NCBI GenBank assembly: GCA_050180235.1
Contig: JBFXEJ010000006.1
Coordinates: forward strand, 1 to 64,000
Reading direction: 5' to 3'
Source of the DNA: JAABRU01 sp050180235
GTDB taxonomy: Bacteria > Desulfobacterota > Desulfobacteria > Desulfobacterales > Desulfococcaceae
DNA: 64,000 nucleotides
The notes under the pieces are model-generated. The model did not search any database. It was not told the DNA's origin and saw only the letters and a list, made by a program, of their open reading frames with translations. This document shows, piece after piece, positions 9,088-17,121 of the stretch (the first letter of the stretch is position 1; every line of letters begins with the position of its first letter). A program made the translations under genes and the position numbers.

Positions 9088-10403
9088 CTGAGTTTGCGCC
9101 GGGTGAATTTATCCTCAGTCCTGTCCTGCAGGCAGACTGCATCAAAAGTATGCTTATCCGCATGATCAAACCATTCATGGCCTTTTTCAATGCAGGCTTT
9201 GCAGGCTTTGAAGGGAATATGCACGGCCAGAATATGCTGTCCTTTGTCGGAAGATGTGTCAATGCACCATGCACCGCCGCATTCTTCGCAGATCCGGACG
9301 GTTTCCTTCTGTTTTTCCAGAATATTGTCTGTATCATAGAAAATGCTCCGGGTGCGTTCGTCAAATTTTTTTCCTTCCTGCAACTCGGCACGGGTCTGAT
9401 CCCGGCGTTCCCAGGCAGGCATGACTTTATCCCGCAGACGGTTTATATAAGTGGTGACATCATACTTCTGACGTATTTTTTCCGGTTCAAAATCCGGTTC
9501 TCTCACACGGCTGTAATCCATACCTGCCATAGCGAGGATGATACCCACGTTCACATATGGCAGCGCTCCCTCAATGGAATATCCGCCCTCCAGCACTGCA
9601 ATATCAGGCCGCAGCATTTCTGTAAGACGGGCATAGCCCTGGGCTGAAAAATTCATATTGGTGATGGGATCACTGTAATGATTGTCCTGCCCTGCGGAAT
9701 TGATGATAATATCCGGTTTGAAATCTGCCAGAATGGGCATGACCATGTGCTCCATTGTATAGAGAAAACCGTCATCAGCGGTATTGGGCGGCAGGGGAAT
9801 GTTCACGGTCAGCCCTGCTGCATTGGGGCCTCCGAGTTCATTGAGAAATCCTGAACCCGGATACAGGGTGCGGCCATCCTGATGAAGGGAAATGAAAAGG
9901 GTATGGGGATCATGCCAGTAAATGTCCTGTGTGCCGTCTCCGTGATGGCAGTCTGTATCCACAATTGCGACCTTCTGAACCTTGTATTTGGAGCGGAGAA
10001 ACTCGATCATTATGGCTTCTATATTGATATTGCAGAATCCCCGCGAACCGTGAACCACACGCATGGAATGGTGTCCGGGCGGACGCACAAGAGCAAATCC
10101 CCGCTCCACTTTCCGCTCCATGACGGCCATGCCAATGGTTTTGGCCCCGCCCGCGCTGATAAAATGGGATTCTGTGGTGACAGCCCATTCATCCGGTACG
10201 CAGAAATGGACGCGCTGTATATCCCGGATATTGACCAGATCCGGTTTAAATTCTGTAATTCCCTCTATATCCAGAATCCCTTCTTCCATTACCTGATCCT
10301 GGGTGTAGAGAAGACGCTCCTCCCGTTCCGGATGGTTGGGACTGATGGCCCAGTCAAAGGCCGGAAAAAAAACCAGTCCGGTTTTATGTTTGGCTGTAAG
10401 CAT
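9084..10403 (-). CDS. HDAC-family deacetylase with C-terminal Cys4 ribbon
   Basis: A 439-residue zinc deacetylase of the HDAC/AcuC/acetylpolyamine amidohydrolase fold. Catalytic landmarks are PPGHHS, DTDCHHGDGTQ (tandem His and metal Asp), AGQDNHYSDP and LEGGYS. After the catalytic domain, around residues 370–410, sits a Cys4 cluster (CEECGGAWC and later CKAC), an unusual extra ribbon for this family. An open frame extends upstream to 10592 through the repeat at 10472. The ATG at 10403 has ggagg five bases before it and begins the family homology, so it is chosen. It is the first gene of the operon with the EpmA-like gene, and may remove acyl groups from lysine or polyamines. Confidence 0.87.
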   Translation of the reverse strand: MLTAKHKTGLVFFPAFDWAISPNHPEREERLLYTQDQVMEEGILDIEGITEFKPDLVNIRDIQRVHFCVPDEWAVTTESHFISAGGAKTIGMAVMERKVERGFALVRPPGHHSMRVVHGSRGFCNINIEAIMIEFLRSKYKVQKVAIVDTDCHHGDGTQDIYWHDPHTLFISLHQDGRTLYPGSGFLNELGGPNAAGLTVNIPLPPNTADDGFLYTMEHMVMPILADFKPDIIINSAGQDNHYSDPITNMNFSAQGYARLTEMLRPDIAVLEGGYSIEGALPYVNVGIILAMAGMDYSRVREPDFEPEKIRQKYDVTTYINRLRDKVMPAWERRDQTRAELQEGKKFDERTRSIFYDTDNILEKQKETVRICEECGGAWCIDTSSDKGQHILAVHIPFKACKACIEKGHEWFDHADKHTFDAVCLQDRTEDKFTRRKLR

Positions 10404-10471
10404 GGCTGCCTCCGAAGTAAAGGTTACAAACAAAATATAATCTGGTACATGAAAAGATAAACATAAGAATT

Positions 10472-10650
10472 TATGGTAGTGGGTCAAATCCGTTGATGAC
10501 GGTCTCCCCTCCCTTGAGGGAGGGGCAGGGGCGGGTGAAAACATCAGTTTGTTGCAGGATATTATTTTTACCCCTCCCCTAACCCCTCCCACAAGGGGAG
10601 GGGGATTTTCAAAGGATTTGACCCACTAGGGCAATTTTGGGTAGTGGTAA
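10472..10650. repeat. G/C-rich dispersed repeat (inverted copy of 1–212 family)
   Basis: It begins with tggtagtgggtcaaatccgt and contains the CCCCTCCCT/AGGGAGGGG hairpin around 10505–10525. A second hairpin of the cccctcccacaaggggaggg type lies near 10585–10603, before the phrase gatttgacccactagg. It is the same family as the left end of the window, on the other strand, and sits between the deacetylase start and the RM gene end. Confidence 0.75.
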
Positions 10651-10740
10651 TTTTCATGCTGATAAAATTATGTTATACTGCTCCAGTTTTTTTGTCAATA
10701 TATCATTGCCGGAGGAGCAGACCTCCGGAAGATTTCTGAT

Positions 10741-13700
10741 TTACATAAAATCAATCCTGTCAATTTTTTTCATCAGAATATCTGTCTGATTTAATGCAGC
10801 AATGATTTTCTGATAATGCAGTATGTCATCAAAATTCAGTTTGCGGTTTTTTCTGTCTTTGAGCCATTTCTGCGCGGGCTGATAACCGCCGATGTAAAAT
10901 TCCCATGCTGTCTGGGGAACATTGTCAAAATACTGCTGATCATTTATCCATACCCTGCCGGTTTTCTTTTTCTTATCTGTGATTTCAAAATCTTTTTTTG
11001 TTACACTCCGGGTAACAGTGTTGCTGCCATCTTTCGGATATGTGGTGATATACTCTTCGGTTATCGGATTTTCAAGTAAATGTATGGTGCGGAGTTCCCC
11101 GCCGATTTTCACAAGCTGCCAAAAGGTTTTCTCATCTTTCGGATACGGAACACGGGGGAAATCAATTTTGAGAAATTCTTTGTATTTTTCCCGGTATGCG
11201 GTGGAATGCAGTACCGCATAAATATAATCCAGAATGTCAATCGGGGCAAAAGTGCCTTTTGTTTCCTCTTTCTCCGGAGTGAATTTGAGATTTACGGACG
11301 CAGCAATTTTTTGAACTGTTTCATTGTTCAGATTTGGGGTTCGTTTCTGATTGCCGTCTATGGCCTGCTGTCCGCCAGTTTCAGGATAGATGTAAAGAGG
11401 GAGTTTATAAGATTTTGGGCCTCCGAAATGTTCATCACTGATATTTTTGGAAATAAAACTGCAAAATGAAGTTCTGGATATTTCAATTCCAACATTGTTT
11501 CTGTTGAAAAAATTGTCCATCACTTCACTTCGGGAACGGGATAAAAATTTGTTATCATAGTATATTAATCTGGTATCAAAAGGTCTGTAATCATATTTTG
11601 CAATTCTGTCAATATCAAAAACTGCCTGATACGCTTTTTGGTATTCCCAGGTTGTATTTTGATTCAAATCATATACTTTAATCAAATCTTCTTTGGATAA
11701 CTTTTCTGACAGTATTTTTTGAATACGCTGCCCAAGTCCGTCTTTTTCAAAATCCACGGAAATACTGTCAACTTTGGTGCCTATACCCACACTGTAACTA
11801 TTGAACAAATCAGACAGGTTGAAATATTGGGAATATAACTTGTGCAAAGAAAAATCCTTATATACAAAAAAGTAATAAGGCTCTTTGCAATCCAATTTTT
11901 TCCATTCTGTACTTTTTACAGAATTATTGCGTAACATTTCATATTTGTGTTCTCTCTTTCCCCACAAATCCAAATGATATATTTTGCCTGATTCATTTTT
12001 CTTTTTTCCTGTTTTTACAAAAAAATTAATGCTTACACCTTGCATAATATCAAACACATTTTGATCTGCTGAACCATCAGGACAAATTTCTTTTTTCTTG
12101 GCATTGCCGTGCAAATCCAAAATATAAATTTTGTCAAATGTTTCCAGAAGACTTTTCCGCATTTGCCGGTGCGTGATGCCGTCAATGAAAGAATTGTTGG
12201 TAATCATTGCCACAATTCCCTGACCGTTTTTATCAACAAAATGCTGTGCGTATCTGATGAATTTGATATAATCGTCATCAAGATTCAGTTTCTTTTCGTT
12301 CAGATCTTTCTTGTAATCCTTTATCAAATTTTGAATCCACTCTCCTTTATTGACAGAACTGACACTGTAAGGCGGATTTCCGATCACCACCATAATCGGC
12401 GTATCCCGCTTAATCAGATTGGCTTCTGATGCTTCTTTTGATAACCATCTGGTAAATATGGAACCCATATCCTCATCAGCTTCCTCAAGGCTGTTGGTAA
12501 GAAAAATTCTCAGTCTTTCCTGTTTTTTCGGATGATAACCGGTTTCATCCAGCAGCATGCCAAGTTTTAAATGTGCCATTGCATAGGAGGCCATCAGGAT
12601 TTCAAAACCGTTCAGTCTCGGTATCAGATGTTCCTCCACATAACTGCTCCATATTCCCTGCTGATTTATGAATTTTTTTTCATAAATCTGTTTCACAATT
12701 TCCGCAAGAAAAGTGCCGGTTCCGGCAGCAGGATCAAGAATCTGAACCCTGTGGAGTTCTTTTTTGGTTTTTCCCGCACCCTGTTCATGCACCCCAATTT
12801 TTGTCTTTGATGTGTCTGCCAGACCTGCGGACAACCCGAATTCGGTTTTTAAAATATCATCCACAGCACGGACAATGAAATTCACCACAGGCGCGGGAGT
12901 ATACCATACGCCCCTGCTTTTGCGGAGTTTCGGATTGTATTCTGCAAGAAAAGTTTCATAAAAATGGATTACCGGATCGGTTTTCTGTGCCGCAGTGCCG
13001 AAATCTTTCATCAGTTCCGCCACATCAGCAGCCCGGAAAACATCGGCCAGCGCATCAACTATCCACACAATGCGCTCATCAATATCCGGACCCGCAATAT
13101 AACCGAAAAGACTTCGCAGAAAAGGATTGGATTTGGGAATCAGTTCAGCAGCTTCCTGTCTTGAAAAATCCTGCAGGGTACGGTCATGAAGCCTTGCAGC
13201 AAACATGCCGTAGGCAATGGTCTGTGCATAAATATCTGCAAATTCGGAAGGTTTTATGTCATGAATCAGAATTTTCTTAAAAGCAAGCATCTGATCTTTC
13301 AGACTGCTGTCCGCATCGCTTTTTTCATCTCCGGTCAATGCCTTTTCCATGACCGACTGTAGCATCCGTGCTTTGGCTGCCATCATTTCCGCAAGTTTTG
13401 CCGGGGATTTTATGGTCTGCCCGATATAAAGACAGAAATCCGTGACAAGATTTTTAAAATCATCAAATGCTTTGCTGACAGGGACAATCTCCCTGCCTTT
13501 CACTTCAGCAATTGTAACCGAAGTGACAAAAACACCGTTCCGGTACAGCCGGAATTCAAGATAATCAGTCAAAATAAGGTTTTGAAGACTTTCCCTGTAT
13601 CTTTTCAACTGCTCCTCATTTTCTGTCTTTGTCAGGGAAATTCCTATGTCTTTTGCTTCAATATACCCAAGCGGAATTCTGTTTTTTGTGAGGATAAGAT

Positions 13701-13857
13701 CAGGAGAGCCGCATTCAATTCTTTTGGGCTCATTGGTGACAATGATTTTTCTGTCAAAATCCTCAAAAAATTTCTGCAGATCGCCCCGGAAAGAATGCTC
13801 AGTGGTATTGCCGTTTCTGTATCTTCTGCTGATGCTGTCAATATACGTGTTTATCAT
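10741..13857 (-). CDS. Type ISP/IIG-like restriction–modification enzyme (single polypeptide)
   Basis: A 1038-residue protein. Residues about 20–75 resemble a PD-(D/E)XK nuclease (SPDLIL followed by IEAKD). A helical region comes next, then an N6-adenine methyltransferase domain with motif I DPAAGTGTF (near residue 373) and motif IV GNPPYS (near 490). A long C-terminal half probably recognises DNA. No helicase motifs are seen, so it is closer to type IIG or the short 'type ISP' annotation than to full LlaGI-type enzymes. It is only distantly related to the three tandem paralogues at 41.9–51 kb. ATG at 13857; no separate methylase or nuclease gene neighbours it. The frame appears intact. Confidence 0.85.
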   Translation of the reverse strand: MINTYIDSISRRYRNGNTTEHSFRGDLQKFFEDFDRKIIVTNEPKRIECGSPDLILTKNRIPLGYIEAKDIGISLTKTENEEQLKRYRESLQNLILTDYLEFRLYRNGVFVTSVTIAEVKGREIVPVSKAFDDFKNLVTDFCLYIGQTIKSPAKLAEMMAAKARMLQSVMEKALTGDEKSDADSSLKDQMLAFKKILIHDIKPSEFADIYAQTIAYGMFAARLHDRTLQDFSRQEAAELIPKSNPFLRSLFGYIAGPDIDERIVWIVDALADVFRAADVAELMKDFGTAAQKTDPVIHFYETFLAEYNPKLRKSRGVWYTPAPVVNFIVRAVDDILKTEFGLSAGLADTSKTKIGVHEQGAGKTKKELHRVQILDPAAGTGTFLAEIVKQIYEKKFINQQGIWSSYVEEHLIPRLNGFEILMASYAMAHLKLGMLLDETGYHPKKQERLRIFLTNSLEEADEDMGSIFTRWLSKEASEANLIKRDTPIMVVIGNPPYSVSSVNKGEWIQNLIKDYKKDLNEKKLNLDDDYIKFIRYAQHFVDKNGQGIVAMITNNSFIDGITHRQMRKSLLETFDKIYILDLHGNAKKKEICPDGSADQNVFDIMQGVSINFFVKTGKKKNESGKIYHLDLWGKREHKYEMLRNNSVKSTEWKKLDCKEPYYFFVYKDFSLHKLYSQYFNLSDLFNSYSVGIGTKVDSISVDFEKDGLGQRIQKILSEKLSKEDLIKVYDLNQNTTWEYQKAYQAVFDIDRIAKYDYRPFDTRLIYYDNKFLSRSRSEVMDNFFNRNNVGIEISRTSFCSFISKNISDEHFGGPKSYKLPLYIYPETGGQQAIDGNQKRTPNLNNETVQKIAASVNLKFTPEKEETKGTFAPIDILDYIYAVLHSTAYREKYKEFLKIDFPRVPYPKDEKTFWQLVKIGGELRTIHLLENPITEEYITTYPKDGSNTVTRSVTKKDFEITDKKKKTGRVWINDQQYFDNVPQTAWEFYIGGYQPAQKWLKDRKNRKLNFDDILHYQKIIAALNQTDILMKKIDRIDFM

Positions 13858-14002
13858 TTTTTGTGATCTTTCATTGGTTTATCCTCTCCTGAGAGCAGGG
13901 AAGTCAGGTTCTGGCAGTGCTGCAAAGGAGTAAATCATCTCCAAAGCACTTTCAAACCATATTCCTGATGCGAATTAGGAGTTGAAAAATCCTGAATCAG
14001 AC

Positions 14003-14030
14003 TTGACAACCCGTTTTGCCTCCTTAAAAT
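14003..14030 (+). promoter_or_regulatory. Predicted transposase promoter
   Basis: A consensus TTGACA at 14003–14008 and TAAAAT at 14025–14030 are spaced 16 bp apart. They lie about 50 bp before the transposase ATG. Confidence 0.6.
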
Positions 14031-14080
14031 TGTGAGAAAAAAGTATGATATTTTATAACTCACTCAAATAAGGAGGTAAA

Positions 14081-14965
14081 ATGGACTGGCAAATCCGGTT
14101 AATAACAATTTATGAGTATATTCACAGAGAATTTAATGCCGGTCTTTGGGTATACTGTCAAAGATTTTCAGACAGCAATAACCCGAAATTCACGGACACT
14201 GAGGTAATGACCGTATTTTTAAACGGCATATTGTCTCACAGGTTCAACCTGAAAGACATTTATAACCATACCCGGAATCACCTGCCGGAATGGTTTCCCG
14301 AACTCCCGTCTTACCCGGCTTTTATCGTAAGACTGAACCGCCTGGAAGATGTTTTTCCATGCCTGACTGAAAGGTTGCAGGAAGATTTTTCCGGCCCGGA
14401 TATAACTGACCGTATCCGATTGACTGATTCCTTTCCTGTAATCCCGGCGTCCGGCAGGCGGAACCCGAAACCGGTAATCGCACGGGAGTTTGGCAATAAG
14501 GGATTCTGCTCATCCAAACGGATGTATTATCACGGCATCAAAATTCATATCCCGGCGAAAAAGCGTGCCGGGCAGATTCCGGTTCCCGGCTGCATTGCCG
14601 TATCTCCGGCCGGTGATCATGACCTGACGGTCTTCCGGCAGACTGCACCCTGCCTGCGGGACTGCGAAACTTACGCAGACAAAGCATACTTTGACGGGAT
14701 CCGGAAGCAGTATCTGAAAGGGCGGGGGGTAAAACTTTTCACTCCGGTCAAAAAAGAAAAAGGTCAGCAGCACCTTTTTCTCTTTGAACAACTTCTGTCA
14801 ACCGGTGTGAGCCGGGTCAGGCAGCCGGTTGAATCTTTATTTAACTGGCTGCAGGAGCACACCGGCATTCAGATCGCATCGAAAGTCCGTTCTCTGCAGG
14901 GCCTGATGGTTCATGTTTGGGGCAGACTCACAGCAGCGATGTTTATGCTGGTTTTTAACTCCTAA
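14081..14965 (+). CDS. DDE transposase, IS982-like
   Basis: A 294-residue DDE-type transposase that appears full length. Likely catalytic residues are Asp in LTDSFPV (about residue 112), Asp in ADKAYFDG (about 200) and Glu in RQPVESLFNWL (about 250), the usual DDE spacing order. The N-terminal part contains the family-like phrase LPSYPAFIVRLNRL. The start follows aaggagg, an ideal ribosome site, with a sigma-70 promoter inside the IS left end. It ends five bases before the right end of the element. It catalyses cut-and-paste or copy movement of this IS; activity is plausible since ends, duplication and gene are all intact. Confidence 0.9.
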   Translation: MDWQIRLITIYEYIHREFNAGLWVYCQRFSDSNNPKFTDTEVMTVFLNGILSHRFNLKDIYNHTRNHLPEWFPELPSYPAFIVRLNRLEDVFPCLTERLQEDFSGPDITDRIRLTDSFPVIPASGRRNPKPVIAREFGNKGFCSSKRMYYHGIKIHIPAKKRAGQIPVPGCIAVSPAGDHDLTVFRQTAPCLRDCETYADKAYFDGIRKQYLKGRGVKLFTPVKKEKGQQHLFLFEQLLSTGVSRVRQPVESLFNWLQEHTGIQIASKVRSLQGLMVHVWGRLTAAMFMLVFNS

Positions 14966-15346
14966 TTCGCATTCCTGATATTCAGGTATTTTTCCGTCCT
15001 TTGAAATCAGCGGGATATTCTCATTGATTGCCTGCCAGATGATCAGACGGTCAAACGGATCTTTGTGTGCAGTTCGGGGAAGTTTGTAGAAAGTTGAGAC
15101 AAGGTTTTCCGAAACATTCAAAGTTTCAATGCCAATACCTGCTGCGTAACCCGGCAGAGCATCCGGGGTTACACCCTCAAGTTCAAGCTTTCCGACAGCA
15201 TATTTGAGGGAAATTTCCCAATAACTGACAACACTTGCATATATATTATTATCCGGGTTCTTTATGGCTGATTTCGCTTTGGCTGACAGATTGTCATCAT
15301 CAAACAGAGCCCATAATAATACATGAGTATCAAGAAGGTATTTCAC
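14837..15346 (-). pseudogene. VapC-type PIN toxin with C-terminus replaced by IS sequence
   Basis: A PIN-domain ribonuclease toxin starting MKYLLDTHVLLWAL (acidic residue Asp6) with Glu in SYWEISLKYAVG and Asp in KDPFDRLIIWQA. The start is GTG at 15346, overlapping the antitoxin stop by 4 bp. After residue 125 (PEYQE) the frame enters the IS right end and picks up about 44 foreign residues. The lost ending, YGLKVLWR and stop, is still readable on the far side of the IS at 13935–13969. The ancestral protein would be 133 residues. The PIN core is nearly complete, so activity may persist or be altered by the added tail. Confidence 0.88.
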
Positions 15347-15582
15347 AGAGATAAAAATTCCTCATCGCTGATTTTAAAATTTCCCTTTATTTTATATGCT
15401 GCTTTTCCTTTTAAAGGAGCAAGAACTCTTTCAGATTTCTGATGATATTTCCGGTACGGAAGGATAACCGCAAGTTTTTCCCTGCCTTTATCCCCGGTGA
15501 CAATAATATCTTCCCCCTTCTGCACGATAGCGAGAATGCTGAGAAAGTTATCTTTTATTTCATTTTTCGTCAGTTGTTTCAT
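15343..15582 (-). CDS. Phd/YefM-type antitoxin
   Basis: A 79-residue protein starting MKQLTKNEIKDNFLS, with the conserved small-antitoxin pattern GEDIIVTGDKGREKLAVILPY that marks the Phd/YefM beta-sheet edge. The C-terminus (FKISDEEFLSL) is the likely toxin-binding tail. The frame is open further upstream, but that segment overlaps the preceding small gene, and aggag precedes this ATG by about ten bases. It overlaps the PIN toxin start (GTGA), typical of a TA operon. It would neutralise the neighbouring VapC-type toxin and autorepress the operon. Confidence 0.83.
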   Translation of the reverse strand: MKQLTKNEIKDNFLSILAIVQKGEDIIVTGDKGREKLAVILPYRKYHQKSERVLAPLKGKAAYKIKGNFKISDEEFLSL

Positions 15583-15808
15583 ATTGCTGCTTCTCCTGCC
15601 TGATTTTTTTCCGTTCGGTATCAAGGTCTGCAATTTTTTCAAATCCTTTGTTCTTCCAGATACCTTTCAGACTGCGCCTCGCGGGTTTTGCCATACCTGA
15701 TTCGGCTATAAGTGTTTCAATATATTCTCTGATCCTGTCAAGGCTGTCGCCGGGGACAAGGAACAGGGAATTTATGATCTCCATTTTTTTTATGGCAAAT
15801 GTGTTCAT
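15560..15808 (-). CDS. Small helical protein upstream of the TA pair
   Basis: An 82-residue charged protein starting MNTFAIKKMEIINSLF. Its pattern of 'xLDRIREYIETLI' followed by a basic SLKGIWKNKGF segment is common for small proteins at the head of PIN/Phd operons. It overlaps the antitoxin by 23 bp in another frame. I do not recognise a named family. The long upstream extension of the frame (to 15946) runs into the MITE and is not used. Real status is supported mainly by operon position and residue composition. Confidence 0.55.
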   Translation of the reverse strand: MNTFAIKKMEIINSLFLVPGDSLDRIREYIETLIAESGMAKPARRSLKGIWKNKGFEKIADLDTERKKIRQEKQQYETTDEK

Positions 15809-15841
15809 TTTTGGATTCCTGTATGGTTTTATGAAACAGAT

Positions 15842-15966
15842 CTTACTACCGGACAAAAATTTATAACATACTGAAATAATTAAAATGGGTACAAAAAGTT
15901 GCTTTTGATAACCATTTGATTTTATATGTTTTAGCAAAATGGTCAAATTTTTTGTCCGGTAGTAAG
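15842..15966. mobile_element. 125-bp MITE with perfect TIRs and 9-bp duplication (family 2)
   Basis: The ends are perfect 18-bp inverted repeats (CTTACTACCGGACAAAAA at 15842–15859 and its complement at 15949–15966), flanked by the direct duplication gaaacagat (15833–15841 and 15967–15975). The interior is A/T-rich with no gene. It lies immediately upstream of the three-gene TA operon and so has displaced or now forms its promoter region. Confidence 0.9.
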
Positions 15967-15975
15967 GAAACAGAT

Positions 15976-16530
15976 ATAAAGAAATATCAGATAAATGTCA
16001 AATTGTTTGTTTTCCGAATCAGAAATTTCCCCCATTGCAAAGCCCGTTTTCCATATTCCATTAACTTAATTTTTGCACTCCTCCGGATTTGTGTGCAGAA
16101 AAACGCTCCGCTTAACATATTTTTTGGATTTCTCTGTGAGGCCTTTGTATTCAGGGGTTCACCGGATATTTCATCCGGACAGTTTTTCCCGGAAATTTCT
16201 GCAGAACCCCGGCTGTCAGGGATTTCCGGGGAACTTCAGCTTTATGCCGCATAATCCCGGCCTGTTATGCGGATGATGAAACACCGGGCCTCTGTTTTCA
16301 GACCGGAACGGGCCGGAATATTCCGGTTCCGGCAGTCCGGGTCAGAAACAGCCGTCCGTTTTCACCTGTTCCGCCCTGTTCCCGGATTTTGCACCGCAGA
16401 AAAAGCTGAATATCCCTGCAAAGCCCTGTATGACAGGGATTCACAGGATTTTTCACATAAAAAACCCCGGATGAAACACTCATATTTTCAATATAAATCA
16501 GACTCATAAATCAAAAGCCCAAAAATGTGT
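15976..16530. other. Long non-coding intergenic region
   Basis: No supported gene. One dispersed hairpin copy (cactcctccggatttgtgtgcagaaaaacgctccgcttaa-type) lies near 16075–16110. The frames at 16267–16509 on either strand have no recognisable domain and atypical composition. Confidence 0.5.
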
Positions 16531-16826
16531 TAATTTTTGCACTCCTCCGGATTTGCATTCCACATTGTATAATACCGATTCACCATTGCTTTGATCCAAT
16601 ATTGTCAATTTTTCCGCTGTTCCGGCTGTGCAAAAAACCGCTCCGCTTAATTTTTGCACTCCTCCGGATTTGCATTCCGCATTGTATAATACCGGTTCGC
16701 CATTGCTTTGATCCAATATTGTCAGTTTTTCCGCAGTTTCGGCTGTGCAAAAAACCGCTCCGCTTAATTTTTGCACTCATCTGGATTTGCATTCTGCATT
16801 GTATAAAACCAATGGCGAATTGGTAT
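16531..16826. repeat. 117-bp tandem repeat, about 2.5 copies
   Basis: Units begin at 16531, 16648 and 16765 (exact period 117). Each carries taatttttgcactcctccgg, an A/T-rich middle and a gctgtgcaaaaaaccgctcc end. The unit contains the dispersed hairpin (tgcaaaaa/ttttttgca arms). A reverse-oriented copy lies at 59669–59815. Because 117 is a multiple of three, several frames stay open and produce a spurious 39-residue-repeat protein. Confidence 0.9.
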
Positions 16827-17026
16827 TACAGATGATAAATCCCCGGTAAATCCCTTAATCCTGAAAATCCCGGTTCATACAGCATTGAATCAGGGAAATC
16901 CTGAAATCAGGTGAATCAGGGTTCAGACAGCAGTGCAATACGGTTTGTCCGAACCGGGATTCACGGGATTAAAGGATTTACCGGGTTCCAAAGCTCCTGC
17001 TGAAGATCGTAGCCAGTCCTTTAAAA
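16827..17026. other. Intergenic, decayed repeat text
   Basis: Recurring fragments such as cgggattcacgggatt and gaatcagggttcagacagc give a repetitive non-coding stretch. It is similar in style to 33049–33120. No gene was seen. Confidence 0.4.
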
Positions 17027-17072
17027 AAATAAAAAGCTGCTGTCTCTGTGCAGAGAGACAGCAGCTTTTTCG
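17027..17072 (-). terminator. Strong terminator of the CHAP-protein gene
   Basis: Long stem aaaagctgctgtctct / agagacagcagctttt with a tiny loop (about 17032–17071). Read on the minus strand it is followed by a T-rich tract, right for the gene ending at 17122; on the plus strand there is also a short T-run. Confidence 0.85.
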
Positions 17073-17121
17073 TTTAGTCTCTGAACGACTTTCTGTTATT
17101 CAGATAGAAATCTGACTGATA

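Larger units (their letters stand above)
13970..14970 (+). mobile_element. Complete IS982-like insertion sequence
   Basis: A 1001-bp element with terminal inverted repeats starting GCGAATTAGGAGTT at both ends (13970–13983 and 14957–14970), with similarity continuing a few bases. It is bounded by a 9-bp duplication and carries one intact transposase gene. Length, single ORF and duplication size fit the IS982 family; the family name is inferred from the protein and not checked against a database. It inserted near the 3' end of a vapC-type gene. Confidence 0.9.
13961..14979. repeat. 9-bp target-site duplication around the IS
   Basis: attcctgat occurs at 13961–13969 and again at 14971–14979, exactly flanking the IS. 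Removing the IS and one copy rebuilds a sequence matching the uninterrupted paralogue at 20755–20775, which confirms the junctions. Confidence 0.92.

Noticed and set aside
16504..16776. Minus-strand ORF with 39-residue repeats (QKLSGAVFCTAE-type)
   Set aside because: It is simply the 117-bp tandem repeat read in an open frame; the same phrase appears wherever the hairpin repeat occurs, and there is no ribosome site.
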